From the NCBI RefSeq assembly GCF_001723305.1, contig NZ_LPWF01000028.1:62001-126000 (forward strand): a DNA stretch of 64,000 nt. The letters run 5' to 3'. This stretch comes from Methyloceanibacter superfactus. Lineage in GTDB: Bacteria > Pseudomonadota > Alphaproteobacteria > Rhizobiales > Methyloligellaceae. Positions 1 to 10,130 of the stretch are shown here, piece after piece; the stretch's first letter is position 1; each line of letters opens with the position of its first letter. The notes under the pieces were generated by a model. The model saw only the letters and a program-made list of their open reading frames with translations. It made no database searches and was not told the DNA's origin. The translations under genes were made by a program, and so were the position numbers.

Positions 1-899
<899 letters not shown>

Positions 900-972
900 G
901 ACGCAAAACTCACTAAAGTTACGCAAATACTAACGAGGCAGAGGCGCCCCCCACGGCAACAACTTCACCCTG

Positions 973-992
973 AGCGGGCCCCTGCTGTGCCA
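973..992 (-). promoter_or_regulatory. Possible sigma-54 -24/-12 promoter upstream of the regulator gene
   Basis: On the minus strand TGGCAC (992-987) is a perfect -24 box, and a GC dinucleotide follows the GG at the obligatory 10-base spacing. The -12 box (GGGC instead of TTGC) is weak. It lies about 75 bases upstream of the regulator start. This suggests autoregulation but is only a motif match. The rest of the 286-base divergent spacer (900-1185) holds no gene I can support. Confidence 0.25.
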
Positions 993-1185
993 AAACTGTG
1001 CAGTGGAAGGGTAAACATCTTCTTTAACTCGGTTCGATTTTGGTGAAGTCGTTGCCGCAGCGCCCTCCGAAACGCCCGTGCCGTGGGCAAAAATGCATGA
1101 GACAGCGTCAGTTTGGGCCTTGCGGCTGCGCGCGAGCCTTCCCACACTAGGCGTTGGCCACCGCTAACGAGGATTCCCCATACCG

Positions 1186-3063
1186 ATGCCGTCCATTCTT
1201 GCGACTCCGTTCCCGCGTCCCGTCTTCGCCGCCACGCATGCCGCCAAAACCAAGGCGAAGCATGACGACAAGCCGGAGCTTGGCGACCTGCCGGAATGGA
1301 ATCTCGGCGATCTCTACGACGCCCCCGAATCACCGGTGCTGAAAGCCGACCTCGACAAGGCGACGAAGGCCGCCGAAGCCATGCATGAGCGTTACGCCGG
1401 CAAGCTCGTGAGTCTTCTCGACGAAGGGCGGGGCGGCGCGGCGATGGCCCAGGCCTTGCGCGAGTTCGAGGCGCTGAACGACGTGATGGGCCGCATCGTC
1501 TCCTATGCCAGCCTGCTTTATGCGGCCGACACCGCCGACCCGCGGCGGCAGAAATTCTATGGCGACATCCAGGAGAAGATCACCGCCATCTCGTCCAAGC
1601 TCCTGTTCTTCCCGCTGGAGCTCAACCGGCTCGACGACGCCGCGCTCGAGAGCGCCATGTCGGGCTCGGAGCTCGGCCATTTTCGGCCGTGGATCGAAGA
1701 TCTGCGCAAAGAGAAACCGTATCAGCTCGAGGACAAGCTCGAGCAGCTGTTCCACGAGAAGGCGGTGACCTCGCGCGGCGCCTGGGACCGCCTGTTCAAC
1801 GAGACCATGACGTCTCTGCGGTTCAAGGTCGACGGCGAGAAGCTCAGTCTTGAGCCGACCCTGAACCTGCTCCTCGATCCGAACGAGAAGAAGCGCAAAG
1901 AGGCGGCGGAAGCCTTGGCCAAGGTGTTCAAGGACAATGTGCGGCTATTCACGCTGATCACCAACACGCTCGCCAAGGACAAGGAGATCTCCGACCGCTG
2001 GCGCGGTTTCGCCGAGGTCGCCGATTCCCGGCACCTCGCCAACCGGGTCGAGAAGGAGGTGGTGGACGCGCTGGTCGCCGCCGTGCGCGATGCGTATCCG
2101 CGCCTGTCGCACCGCTACTACGCCATGAAGGCCAAGTGGCTCGGCAAGAACAAGCTCATGTATTGGGACCGCAACGCGCCTCTGCCGGAGGAACCCAAGA
2201 GGGTGATCGGCTGGGACGACGCGCAAGCGACCGTGCTCACGGCCTACGGCGATTTCTCACCGCGCATGGCCGACATCGCCGGCAAGTTCTTCGCCGAGAA
2301 CTGGATCGACGCGGCGATGCGGGAAGGGAAGTCGCAAGGCGCCTTCTCCCATCCCACGGTGCCGAGCGCGCATCCGTATATTCTGCTCAACTATCAGGGT
2401 AAGCCGCGAGACGTGATGACACTCGCGCATGAGCTGGGCCACGGCGTGCATCAGGTGCTGGCCAATGTGCAAGGGCCGCTGATGGCGCCGACGCCGCTGA
2501 CGCTCGCCGAGACCGCGAGCGTGTTCGGCGAGATGCTGACCTTCAAGAAGCTGCTCGATCAGGCGCCGAGCAAGCGCGAGAGGAAAGCCCTGCTGGCGGC
2601 CAAGGTCGAGGACATGCTGAACACGGTTGTCCGGCAAATCGCCTTCTACAGCTTCGAGCGCAAGGTGCATGAGGAGCGGCGCGAGGGCGAGCTGACGTCG
2701 GAGCGCCTCGGCGAGATTTGGCTCGACGTTCAGCGCGAGAGCCTCGGGCCGGCGATCGAGCTCCGGCCCGAATATGAGACCTTCTGGTGCTACATCCCGC
2801 ACTTCATCCACGCGCCGTTTTATGTCTACGCCTATGCCTTCGGCGACTGCCTGGTGAACTCGCTCTACGCCGTTTACGAGAAGGCCGACGAGGGCTTCGC
2901 CGAGCGCTATCTCGCCATGCTGGCGGCGGGCGGGACCAAGCACCATAAGGAACTGTTGGCGCCGTTCGGTCTGGATGCGACCGAGCCGCATTTCTGGTCC
3001 ATGGGTCTCAAGGTGATCGAAGGCTTGATCGACGAGCTCGAAGCCATGGACGAGACGAGCTAA
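1186..3063 (+). CDS. pepF: M3 family oligoendopeptidase F
   Basis: Cytoplasmic zinc metallopeptidase that cleaves short peptides. Seen: 625 residues, usual for the family; an N-terminal helical oligopeptidase domain at about 40-190; the catalytic HELGH motif at residues 415-419, followed about 25 residues later by the third zinc ligand region (ETASVFGEM). The tail FWSMGLKVIEGLIDELE is typical of the alphaproteobacterial clade. The start ATG at 1186 has GAGG about 13 bases upstream. The first 20 residues are mildly hydrophobic but not a clear signal peptide. A small membrane-protein gene follows after 17 bases. Confidence 0.93.
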   Translation: MPSILATPFPRPVFAATHAAKTKAKHDDKPELGDLPEWNLGDLYDAPESPVLKADLDKATKAAEAMHERYAGKLVSLLDEGRGGAAMAQALREFEALNDVMGRIVSYASLLYAADTADPRRQKFYGDIQEKITAISSKLLFFPLELNRLDDAALESAMSGSELGHFRPWIEDLRKEKPYQLEDKLEQLFHEKAVTSRGAWDRLFNETMTSLRFKVDGEKLSLEPTLNLLLDPNEKKRKEAAEALAKVFKDNVRLFTLITNTLAKDKEISDRWRGFAEVADSRHLANRVEKEVVDALVAAVRDAYPRLSHRYYAMKAKWLGKNKLMYWDRNAPLPEEPKRVIGWDDAQATVLTAYGDFSPRMADIAGKFFAENWIDAAMREGKSQGAFSHPTVPSAHPYILLNYQGKPRDVMTLAHELGHGVHQVLANVQGPLMAPTPLTLAETASVFGEMLTFKKLLDQAPSKRERKALLAAKVEDMLNTVVRQIAFYSFERKVHEERREGELTSERLGEIWLDVQRESLGPAIELRPEYETFWCYIPHFIHAPFYVYAYAFGDCLVNSLYAVYEKADEGFAERYLAMLAAGGTKHHKELLAPFGLDATEPHFWSMGLKVIEGLIDELEAMDETS

Positions 3064-3080
3064 GCCGAGGCCGAGACGCC

Positions 3081-3668
3081 ATGTCCCAGGTATCGCTGGT
3101 CCCGATCCTCGTATGGATGGCCGCGATTGCATGCTGGGGCATCGCGGTGTGGCGGGGCCCGCGGCCGATCCTCCAGGCCTTCGTCACCGACCGGCTGCTG
3201 CGCTACCTGTTCATCTTTCCGCTCGGCATCGCCAGCCTTTGGGCCTTTGTCGGCCACGTGATTTTTCCCGAGCGCGCCGCGGCCGCCATCGGCTGGGAGG
3301 TGAGCCCGTTCCAATTCGAGGTGGGCTACGCCAATCTCGGTATCGGACTCGCCAGCCTCTACGCGGCGTTCACCGGGTTCTACCCGCGGGTCGCCGTCGC
3401 CATCGCTGCGTCGTGCTTTCTGGTCGGCGCCGGTATCGGCCACGTCCATGACATCCTGGCCTACGGCAATCTCAACCAGGGCAATGCGGGGCCGATCCTG
3501 GTCAGCGATTTCCTCACGCCAATGGCGGTGCTGGCGTTGTTGCTGGTGGCGGCCCGCCGGCCGCGGCCGAAATCGCCCGACACGCTGGCGTTGGAAGCCG
3601 AGCTCGAAATCGCCAGCCGCGCCATGCGCGACTATCGGCAGGCGCTCGAGAAATTCATCAAGGAGTGA
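3081..3668 (+). CDS. DUF6790-like integral membrane protein
   Basis: Membrane protein of unknown function, 195 residues. Seen: four hydrophobic segments at about 5-22, 42-62, 85-120 and 133-158, and a charged C-terminal helix after the last (SPDTLALEAELEIASRAMRDY) that should be cytoplasmic. The stretch IGWEVSPFQFEVGYANLGIG is the recognisable signature of the DUF6790 family. It starts 17 bases after pepF on the same strand and may be cotranscribed. No catalytic residues can be named. The family assignment is from recall of the signature, not from a search. Confidence 0.75.
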   Translation: MSQVSLVPILVWMAAIACWGIAVWRGPRPILQAFVTDRLLRYLFIFPLGIASLWAFVGHVIFPERAAAAIGWEVSPFQFEVGYANLGIGLASLYAAFTGFYPRVAVAIAASCFLVGAGIGHVHDILAYGNLNQGNAGPILVSDFLTPMAVLALLLVAARRPRPKSPDTLALEAELEIASRAMRDYRQALEKFIKE

Positions 3669-3690
3669 CGAGGGCTTTGCGCGTTGCCGC

Positions 3691-4146
3691 TCAGTGACGG
3701 GCGAACACTTCGAGGCTGCCGTCCTTTTTCACCAGCAGCACGTCATACGGTTCGGTCTCGCCGCCCGGCTGCTCCATGCCCGGCGAGCCGATCGGCATGT
3801 TCGGCACGGTCAGGCCGACCGCGTCGGGATGCTCTTTGAGGAGACGCTTGATGTCTTCGGCGGGGACGTGGCCCTCGATAGCATAGCCGTCGATCAGCCC
3901 GGTATGGCAGGAGGCGAGCTTCTCCGTGATGCCCGCCTGCCGCTTGATGCGGTCGAGCATCGCCGACGACGTGTTCTTGGCCGTCACCGTGAAGCCGTTG
4001 GCCTCGAGATGCTCCACCCACTTGCCGCAGCAGCCGCAGGTCGGCGACTTCCAGACCTCGATGGACGGCTGACTTTCCGTCGCCGCGAGGGCCGGGCCCG
4101 ACAGTGCGAGTGCGAGACAGAAGGCGAGGGCGGTTCGCAAAATCAT
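3691..4146 (-). CDS. DUF411 domain protein, CopG-like, exported, metal-linked
   Basis: Exported protein of the DUF411 family, which includes the periplasmic copper protein CopG. Seen: signal peptide at 1-22 (hydrophobic core ALAFCLALALSGPALA, cleavage after ALA); the thioredoxin-like first strand with the CGCCG cysteine cluster at about 37-41; a further cysteine in ASCHTG and the family motif GHVPAEDIKRLL; length 151. No other copper gene is adjacent: the upstream gene on the same strand is a phosphoesterase. A role in copper handling is inferred from family members only. Confidence 0.85.
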   Translation of the reverse strand: MILRTALAFCLALALSGPALAATESQPSIEVWKSPTCGCCGKWVEHLEANGFTVTAKNTSSAMLDRIKRQAGITEKLASCHTGLIDGYAIEGHVPAEDIKRLLKEHPDAVGLTVPNMPIGSPGMEQPGGETEPYDVLLVKKDGSLEVFARH

Positions 4147-4181
4147 GGGTCTTCTCCGGCTTAAGGACGTCGAGGGCGATC

Positions 4182-5114
4182 TTATTCGCTGAGCGCAATG
4201 TCGGCGATCACAGGCCGGTGATCGGAGCCCAGACGCGGGCCGACCATGGTGGCGATCTTGCTGAACTGCGCCGAGGCGAACACGTGGTCAATAGGGATGA
4301 TCGGCAGCAGCGGCACACCCTGCCATTGCATCGGCCACGTGGGATGGACCGTGTTGTAGCGGCCAAGTCCCGTCGCGCGGGTGAAGCTCTTCAGCTTCCA
4401 TGTCCAGGGCGCCAGGTTGAAGTCGCCGGCCAGGATGAGCGGACCGGAGCGGCTTTGCACGAACGCGGTCAGCGCGAGAATGTCTTCCTGCTGGAGTTCC
4501 GGGTAGAACGGGCGCGCCAAGTGAACGCCGGCAAGCTCGACCTCGGTGCCGTTCACGTCGAGCCGCGCCCAGCGGATGATGAGCGACATCCAGGGCGGGA
4601 AGCCGGCGCGGTCGACGCGACCATCGGCCAGGATCGGATATTTCGACAGAATGACGAGGCCGTCCTCGCCGGCGCGATGCGGGTAGCGCCGGCCGAGCCC
4701 GTCGAGAAACGCGCGATGATGCTGTCGCACCTCTTCGAGAACGAGGGCGTCGGGATCGGTGTCGGCGAGGAACTTCTCGATGCGGTCGGCGTGATCGTTC
4801 GGCCCCCACAGATTGAAGGTCGCCACACGCAGGAAGCGCTTGCTGCCCTCCGGCGCCTCGGGCGCGGCGCCGCTCACGCCGGAAACGAGCAAGGCGAAGT
4901 TGATTGCTACGAGAAGTGCCGCGGCGCCGATCAGCGTCCGCTTGCCGTCGGCGAAGGCGAGGCCAAGCAGGGCCAGGCAGCCAACGGTGAGGACAGGAAG
5001 GCCGTTATTGACGATATCGAGCGCGGGGCGCCAATAGGCCAGGATGCCGACCGCCGTCAGCGCCGCGCTGGCAAGGAGGCCAGCAACGACCACCGCTCTT
5101 AAGAGTCTCGACAT
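4182..5114 (-). CDS. Membrane-anchored endonuclease/exonuclease/phosphatase family protein
   Basis: Metal-dependent phosphoesterase of the EEP (DNase I-like) superfamily with an N-terminal membrane part. Seen: three hydrophobic segments within the first 90 residues, then the EEP fold with ATFNLWGPN, LEEVRQ, the catalytic GDFNLAPW and the C-terminal SDHRPVIAD. The substrate cannot be predicted; nucleic acid, phosphoinositide and sphingomyelin-type enzymes share this fold. I chose ATG 5114 (310 residues). A TTG at 5165 with AGGAA five bases upstream would add 17 residues and is a real alternative; it would bring the start within 50 bases of the divergent kinase gene. Confidence 0.85.
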   Translation of the reverse strand: MSRLLRAVVVAGLLASAALTAVGILAYWRPALDIVNNGLPVLTVGCLALLGLAFADGKRTLIGAAALLVAINFALLVSGVSGAAPEAPEGSKRFLRVATFNLWGPNDHADRIEKFLADTDPDALVLEEVRQHHRAFLDGLGRRYPHRAGEDGLVILSKYPILADGRVDRAGFPPWMSLIIRWARLDVNGTEVELAGVHLARPFYPELQQEDILALTAFVQSRSGPLILAGDFNLAPWTWKLKSFTRATGLGRYNTVHPTWPMQWQGVPLLPIIPIDHVFASAQFSKIATMVGPRLGSDHRPVIADIALSE

Positions 5115-5214
5115 CAAGGGGAGGTCTTTCACGTTGAATGAGGCAGGGGATGGGCGCGGGCCCAACGGTTCCTATATGGGGAAGACTCGACCTTGCGTGA
5201 AAGCCCTAAGTGAC

Positions 5215-6603
5215 ATGACCGACGGCCCTTCCGACCGCGAAAAAAACCGGTTCACCGCCCGCGCCGCCCGCTATGCGTCCGTCGGCGCCAATGTCGGCGG
5301 CGTCGCCGCGCGCATCGCCGGGCGCCGGCTGTTTGGGCTCGATCCCGCCCGCGACAAGGATGCCGCGTCGCTGGCCGCCGCGCTCGGCGGCTTGAAGGGG
5401 CCGATCATGAAGGTGGCGCAGCTCCTCGCCACCATCCCCGAAGCGCTGCCGGCGGAATATGTGGCCGAGCTCGGTCAGCTGCAAAGCCAGGCCCCGCCCA
5501 TGGGCTGGTCCTTCGTGCGGCGGCGTATGGCGGCGGAGCTCGGTCCCGACTGGGAGACGAAGTTCGCGAGTTTCGGCCATGAGGCCGCGGCGTCCGCCTC
5601 GCTCGGCCAAGTGCATCGCGCCACCGCTCATGACGGGCGCCAGCTCGCGGTCAAGCTGCAATATCCGGACATGCAGTCGGCGGTCGAGGCGGACCTCGCC
5701 CAACTCGGTGTCCTGTTCTCCATCCATCGCCGCATGACGCCCGCCATCGAGACGTCGGAAATGCTGAAGGAGATCACCGCGCGCTTGCGCGAGGAGCTCG
5801 ACTACGAGTTGGAGGCCAAGCACACCCGGCTCTACAGTCTCATCTTCCAAGACGATCCGCTCATCCGCGTGCCGGAGATCGTGCCGGAGCTGTCGACCCG
5901 GCGCCTGCTCTCCATGACGTGGCTCGATGGCAAGCGGCTGCTCGACTACACGGACCGCCCGCTCGAAGAGCGCAACCAGATCGCCCGCGCCATGTTCCGG
6001 GCTGGTGGTACCCGTTCAGCCAATACGGCATCATTCACGGCGATCCCCATCTCGGCAATTACACGGTGTTCGAGGATGAAAGCGGTAAGGCCACCGGGCA
6101 TCAACCTGCTGGACTATGGCTGCATGCGGACCTTCGCGCCGAAGTTCATTCAGGGCGTGGTCGATCTCTATCACGGGCTGTTGCGCGGCGACCGCGCGCT
6201 GATCGTCCACGCCTACGAGACCTGGGGCTTCACCGGGCTCTCGAACGAGCTGATCGACCTCCTCAATATCTGGGCGGGCTTCATCTACGGGCCCATGCTC
6301 GAGGACCGTGTGCGCACCATCGCCGAGGATGTGCGGCCGGGCGCCTATGGGCGGCAGGAAGCCTTCCGGGTGCATCAGGGCTTGCGCGAGAAGGGGCCGG
6401 TGACGGTGCCGCGGGAGTTCGTGTTCATGGACCGCGCGGCGATCGGGCTCGGCGGCGTGTTCCTGCATCTCGACGCCAAGCTCAACTATCACCAGCTGTT
6501 CGAGGATGCGATCGCCGGCTCCGATATGGCCGATGTGGCGCGCCGGCAGCGCGATGCCTTCGTTAAAGCGGGCGTACCGTTACCCGAGGGAACCGTGCCG
6601 TAA
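5215..6603 (+). CDS. ABC1/UbiB atypical kinase family protein (two compensating indels)
   Basis: Protein-kinase-like ATPase of the AarF/UbiB/ADCK family, whose members support ubiquinone biosynthesis or lipid homeostasis. Seen: a KVAQ version of the KxGQ motif, the alanine-rich loop SASLGQVHRA, AVKLQYP, and LDYG as the metal-binding DFG equivalent. As given, residues around 264-295 are garbage: one base is missing near 6002 and one G is extra at 6096-6098. In the other frame this stretch reads WWYPFSQYGIIHGDPHLGNY, restoring the catalytic HGDPHxGN loop. The gene is therefore probably intact. Start: ATG 5215 gives MTDGPSDRE; ATG 5176 is possible. E. coli UbiB is larger, so this is likely the shorter rhizobial paralogue. 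Confidence 0.88.
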   Translation: MTDGPSDREKNRFTARAARYASVGANVGGVAARIAGRRLFGLDPARDKDAASLAAALGGLKGPIMKVAQLLATIPEALPAEYVAELGQLQSQAPPMGWSFVRRRMAAELGPDWETKFASFGHEAAASASLGQVHRATAHDGRQLAVKLQYPDMQSAVEADLAQLGVLFSIHRRMTPAIETSEMLKEITARLREELDYELEAKHTRLYSLIFQDDPLIRVPEIVPELSTRRLLSMTWLDGKRLLDYTDRPLEERNQIARAMFRAGGTRSANTASFTAIPISAITRCSRMKAVRPPGINLLDYGCMRTFAPKFIQGVVDLYHGLLRGDRALIVHAYETWGFTGLSNELIDLLNIWAGFIYGPMLEDRVRTIAEDVRPGAYGRQEAFRVHQGLREKGPVTVPREFVFMDRAAIGLGGVFLHLDAKLNYHQLFEDAIAGSDMADVARRQRDAFVKAGVPLPEGTVP

Positions 6604-6672
6604 GGGTTGTGATCCAGGCCCACTTCGCCGAGTCTTCCATATCGATGCGAATCTATCGAGAGGAGGCTGACG

Positions 6673-7149
6673 ATGGATTGGCTAATCAACGACGCCTTGC
6701 CGGTGCTGGCGCGGATCTTCATCGTCTGGATCTTCCCGTTCAGCTTTCTCGACAAGGTGTTCAACTGGGACAACGCCCTGAAGCAGGCGAATTCCGGCGT
6801 GCTGCCAGGCGGTCCGGTGCTCCTGGTGCTGGCCATGGCCGTCGAGCTGCTGACCCCGCCGATGATCGTGTTCGGCTTCTATGACGGCATCGCGGCATTC
6901 ATTCTCGCCGGTTATTGCGCCGTCACGGCCGTCCTCTACCACAATTTCTGGAGCTATCCGCGCTTTTGGTCGCCCTCGAGCGAGGGCTATCCGCATGTCT
7001 GGGACTTCTTCAAGAATTTCGGTCTCGTCGGCGGGCTGATCTTCGTGATGTTTGCCAGCGGCTTCATCCAGACGGTCGGCAAGGACATCGAGGACATTTC
7101 GGCGCTGACACAGCCGAAGATCACGCTGGCCGGCAGCGCCGGAGAGTAG
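6673..7149 (+). CDS. DoxX family membrane protein
   Basis: Four-helix DoxX/DoxD-type integral membrane protein, 158 residues, inner membrane. Seen: hydrophobic segments at about 8-28, 45-70, 73-95 and 118-140, with the DoxX-like FSFLDKVFNWDNAL after helix 1 and AVELLTPPMIVFGFYDGIAA in the middle. A strong GAGGAGG Shine-Dalgarno lies 8 bases before the ATG. It starts a tight run with a cupin gene (12-base gap) and a VOC gene (11-base gap), so the three are probably one operon. DoxX proteins are linked to thiol and redox homeostasis in some bacteria; the substrate here is unknown. Confidence 0.85.
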   Translation: MDWLINDALPVLARIFIVWIFPFSFLDKVFNWDNALKQANSGVLPGGPVLLVLAMAVELLTPPMIVFGFYDGIAAFILAGYCAVTAVLYHNFWSYPRFWSPSSEGYPHVWDFFKNFGLVGGLIFVMFASGFIQTVGKDIEDISALTQPKITLAGSAGE

Positions 7150-7161
7150 TGGAGAGTCGTC

Positions 7162-7614
7162 ATGACCGATGCGCCGCCGAAGCTCGATTACTGGCATGTG
7201 TGGACGGACGACGACGGCGTGACCCATCAGACGCGCTGCGCGCTGACGGACTTTAAGCTCAAGAGTATGGGCGGCAAGGCCGCGCCTCAGTGGAACGATC
7301 ATCTCCTGACGTCGGAGGCGAGCATCTTGTTCTGCGTCCTGCCGGTCGGCTGGATAGGCGATTGGCACGAGAACCCGAAGCCGCAATGGATCGTGCCCGT
7401 GTCGGGCCGCTGGTTCGTGGAGACGATGGACGGCACGCGGGTCGAGATGGGCCCGGGAGAGCCGTCTTTCGGCGGCGACCAGGAGTCCAAGCCTGATCCG
7501 GAAGGAAGGGTCGGGCATCGCTCCGGCACGGTGGGCGACGAGCCCGCCTCGCTGATGGTGGTGCAACTCGACCCCAAGACATGGTCCGGCGTCCGTCCAG
7601 GCGGCTTCAAGTAG
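7162..7614 (+). CDS. Cupin-fold protein
   Basis: Small cupin-like protein of 150 residues, cytoplasmic. Seen: an N-terminal tryptophan/aspartate-rich segment (LDYWHVWTDDDGVTH), a cupin-1-like stretch GDWHENPKPQWIVPVSG, and METMDGTRVEMGPGEPSF where the second half of the barrel is expected; only one clear histidine of the usual metal set is present. It sits between a DoxX gene and a two-domain VOC gene with short gaps, suggesting a shared oxidative or detoxification role. No specific reaction can be named. Confidence 0.75.
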   Translation: MTDAPPKLDYWHVWTDDDGVTHQTRCALTDFKLKSMGGKAAPQWNDHLLTSEASILFCVLPVGWIGDWHENPKPQWIVPVSGRWFVETMDGTRVEMGPGEPSFGGDQESKPDPEGRVGHRSGTVGDEPASLMVVQLDPKTWSGVRPGGFK

Positions 7615-7625
7615 GAGGGCGGCGG

Positions 7626-8546
7626 ATGCCCGTCACGCAGCTCATCAGGGTCAGCATCACGGTGGCGGATTTGCCGGCAACGGCCGCCTTCTACCGCGAC
7701 GCGCTCGGCCTCGATGTCGGGCCGGAGCAGGGATTGGGCGATCCCGCGTGGAACAGGCTTCTCGGGCTCGACGCGGGTACCACGGCGCGGGCCATCGATG
7801 TCACCGTCGGTCAGCACGTCATCCGGCTGGTGGCATTCGATCCGCCGGGCCGGCCCTATCCCCCGCAGCCCGCCTCGAACGATCAATGGTTCGAGCATGT
7901 CGCCCTCGTGGCCGGCGATATCGACGCGGTGTGGAAGCGGCTCGAAGGCGGCTCGCCGGGCGTGGTCACAAAGGGTGCGCCCGTGCTTCTGCCGCCCAAT
8001 ACCGGCGCGGTCACCGCCTTCAAGTTCCGCGATCCGGAAGGTCACCCGCTGGAGCTGATCTTCTTCCCGCAAGGCGTCGGCGCCCCCGTCTGGCACCAAG
8101 CCGCGGGCTCGGGGATCTTGGGCTACGATCACACGGCGATTTCGATCATGGATGTGGATCGGAGCGTCGCCTTCTACGAAGGCCTGCTCGGCTTCCGAAT
8201 CGCTGGCCGGTCGCTCAATCAGGGGCCCGGGCAGGACCGGTTGGATGGGCTAAGCGACTGCCTCGTGGATGTGGTGGCGCTGGCGCCCGCCGAGGTGGCG
8301 ACGCCCCATGTGGAGCTTCTGCATTACCGGACCCCGCCTGGCCGCACCCTGACCGCCGCGGTCAGGGCCGATGACGTGGCCTCGGCGCGCCAGATCCACG
8401 CGGTCGATGACCTGTTTGCGCTCGTGAGAAAGTTGGAGGCGGCGGATGCGCCTTTCGTCTCGCCGGGGATCGTCACCCTGAAGAATGGCCGGAAAGCCGC
8501 GTCGGTTCGGGGTCCGGACGGGCATATGATCATACTAATGGGCTAG
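7626..8546 (+). CDS. Two-domain VOC (glyoxalase/extradiol dioxygenase-like) protein
   Basis: Vicinal-oxygen-chelate superfamily protein of 306 residues with two fused VOC modules (about 5-145 and 155-305). Seen: module 1 begins LIRVSITVADLPATAAFYRD and ends KFRDPEGHPLELIFF, with the metal-binding glutamate; module 2 begins YDHTAISIMDVDRSVAFYEG and ends VRGPDGHMIILMG, where the usual metal-ligand glutamate is replaced, so only one site may bind metal. ATG 7626 follows a strong AGGAGGG. It is the last gene of the DoxX-cupin-VOC run. It may be an isomerase, epimerase or ring-cleavage enzyme; the substrate is unknown. Confidence 0.85.
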   Translation: MPVTQLIRVSITVADLPATAAFYRDALGLDVGPEQGLGDPAWNRLLGLDAGTTARAIDVTVGQHVIRLVAFDPPGRPYPPQPASNDQWFEHVALVAGDIDAVWKRLEGGSPGVVTKGAPVLLPPNTGAVTAFKFRDPEGHPLELIFFPQGVGAPVWHQAAGSGILGYDHTAISIMDVDRSVAFYEGLLGFRIAGRSLNQGPGQDRLDGLSDCLVDVVALAPAEVATPHVELLHYRTPPGRTLTAAVRADDVASARQIHAVDDLFALVRKLEAADAPFVSPGIVTLKNGRKAASVRGPDGHMIILMG

Positions 8547-8631
8547 GAGCCGTGCCCCGCAATTATTGCGGGACCGGCCGGATTTTGCTATCTGGCTTCG
8601 GAAAGCAGGAAACGACTGGGGGTTAGTCAAA

Positions 8632-8775
8632 ATGCATATCGATCCCAAAGAGGGCAGTCCGGAGATGGACTATGCGGAGCACATGCGGACTTACAGCCTG
8701 TTCTGTAAGATGACGTTGTGGACCGTGATCAGCGTCGCCGTGCTTATGGCGCTCATGGGCTATTTCCTGACATAG
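8632..8775 (+). CDS. aa3-type cytochrome c oxidase subunit IV
   Basis: Small one-helix subunit of alphaproteobacterial aa3 cytochrome oxidase (Pfam CoxIV_2 type), 47 residues. Seen: polar N-terminus ending PEMDYAEHMRTYSLF and one membrane helix at about 27-46 (LWTVISVAVLMALMGYFLT). In this order the gene is typically encoded just before pntA rather than with the other cox genes, and the same holds here. The start ATG 8632 follows GGGGG about 9 bases upstream. An in-frame start at 8566 would add an unrelated charged leader and is rejected. Confidence 0.88.
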   Translation: MHIDPKEGSPEMDYAEHMRTYSLFCKMTLWTVISVAVLMALMGYFLT

Positions 8776-8878
8776 TCAGAGCTTGAGCTCTCGACACTTC
8801 AGCTCATCCTAACCGCAGACATAATTCACGCCGGCTACTGACCGCGCTGTGGTCTGGTCGTCGGCCTACGGAGCCACG

Positions 8879-10130
8879 ATGATTGCGATTGGCGTACCCG
8901 CCGAGGGCAACGACGAGCCGCGGATCGGGCTAACTCCCGAGACGGTCAAGAAGCTCGTCAAAGCCGGGGCTACGGTCACCGTGCGTTCCGGCGCGGGGCT
9001 CAGGTCCCATTTCTCCGATCAGGACTACACCGACGCCGGCGCCAAGATCGCCAAGACGGACGCTGACTCCGTTTCGGGCGCCGATGTCGTCTTCACGGTG
9101 CGGCGGCCGCCGCTCAGCATCGCCAAATCCATGAAGAAGGGCGCGGCGCTGATCGGCATGCTCGATCCGTTTGCCGATGCCGAGGGTCTCGACGCGCTGG
9201 CAAAGACGGGCGTCGCGCTGTTCGCCATGGAGCTGATGCCGCGCATTACCCGCGCGCAGAGCATGGACGTGCTGTCGTCGCAATCGAACCTCGCCGGCTA
9301 CAAGGCCGTGGTCGACGCCGCCGCGGCGTTCGAGCGGGCGCTGCCGATGATGATGACGGCGGCCGGCACTGTGCCCGCCGCGCGCGTGTTCGTCATGGGC
9401 GTCGGCGTTGCCGGGCTTCAGGCCATCGCCACCGCGCGGCGGCTCGGGCCATCGTGACGGCGACGGACGTGCGACCGGCCGTGAAGGAGCAAGTGGCTTC
9501 GCTCGGCGCCAAATTCATCGCCGTGGAAGACGAAGAGTTCAAGCAGGCGGAGACGCCGGCGGCTATGCGAAAGAGATGTCGGCCGAATATAAGAAGAAGC
9601 AAGCCGACCTGGTCGCCGAGCATGTGAAGAACCAGGACATCGTCATCACCACGGCGCTGATCCCGGGCCGTCCCGCGCCACAGCTCATCTCCAAGACGAT
9701 GATCGAGAGCATGCGTCCCGGGTCCATCATCATGGATCTCGCCGCCGAGCGCGGCGGCAATGCCGAGTTGACCAAGCCCGGCGAGGTGGCCGAGCACAAG
9801 GGCGTGCGCATTTTCGGCCCGCTCAATCTTGCGGGCCAAGTGCCGGTCAACGCGTCGAGCCTTTACGCACGCAACCTCCAGGCTTTCATCGATCCCTTCA
9901 TCGACAAGGAGTCGAAAGCGCTGGCCATCGATTGGGACGACGAGTTGGCCAAGGGGACGGCGATCGCCCGGGACGGCGCCATCGTCAACGCCATGGTTGC
10001 CGAACGCCTGGGCGGCAAGCCGGCCGGCGCCACGACGGCGGCTGCGAAGCCCGAGGCCAACGGCGCTGCCAAGGCTCCGGCTAAGAAGGCGGCTGCGAAG
10101 CGCCAGCCCAAGGGAGGCAAGACGACATGA
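8879..10130 (+). CDS. pntA: NAD(P) transhydrogenase subunit alpha part 1, PntAA (two single-base losses)
   Basis: NAD(H)-binding domain I of the proton-translocating transhydrogenase, cytoplasmic face of the inner membrane; couples proton import to NADPH formation. Seen: N-terminal alanine-dehydrogenase/PNT fold ([21 protein letters not shown]), [10 protein letters not shown], nucleotide site [18 protein letters not shown], and [14 protein letters not shown]. The frame breaks twice: one base lost in GGG 9446-9448 and one near 9555. Each shift restores the canonical sequence ([10 protein letters not shown], then AGGYAKEM). Corrected length is 417. The C-terminus is an Ala/Lys-rich tail. It overlaps pntAB by 4 bases (ATGA). 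Confidence 0.93.

Noticed and set aside
8566-8631. Longer start of the cytochrome oxidase subunit IV gene
   Set aside because: The extra 22 residues are not family-like, and ATG 8632 has its own Shine-Dalgarno.
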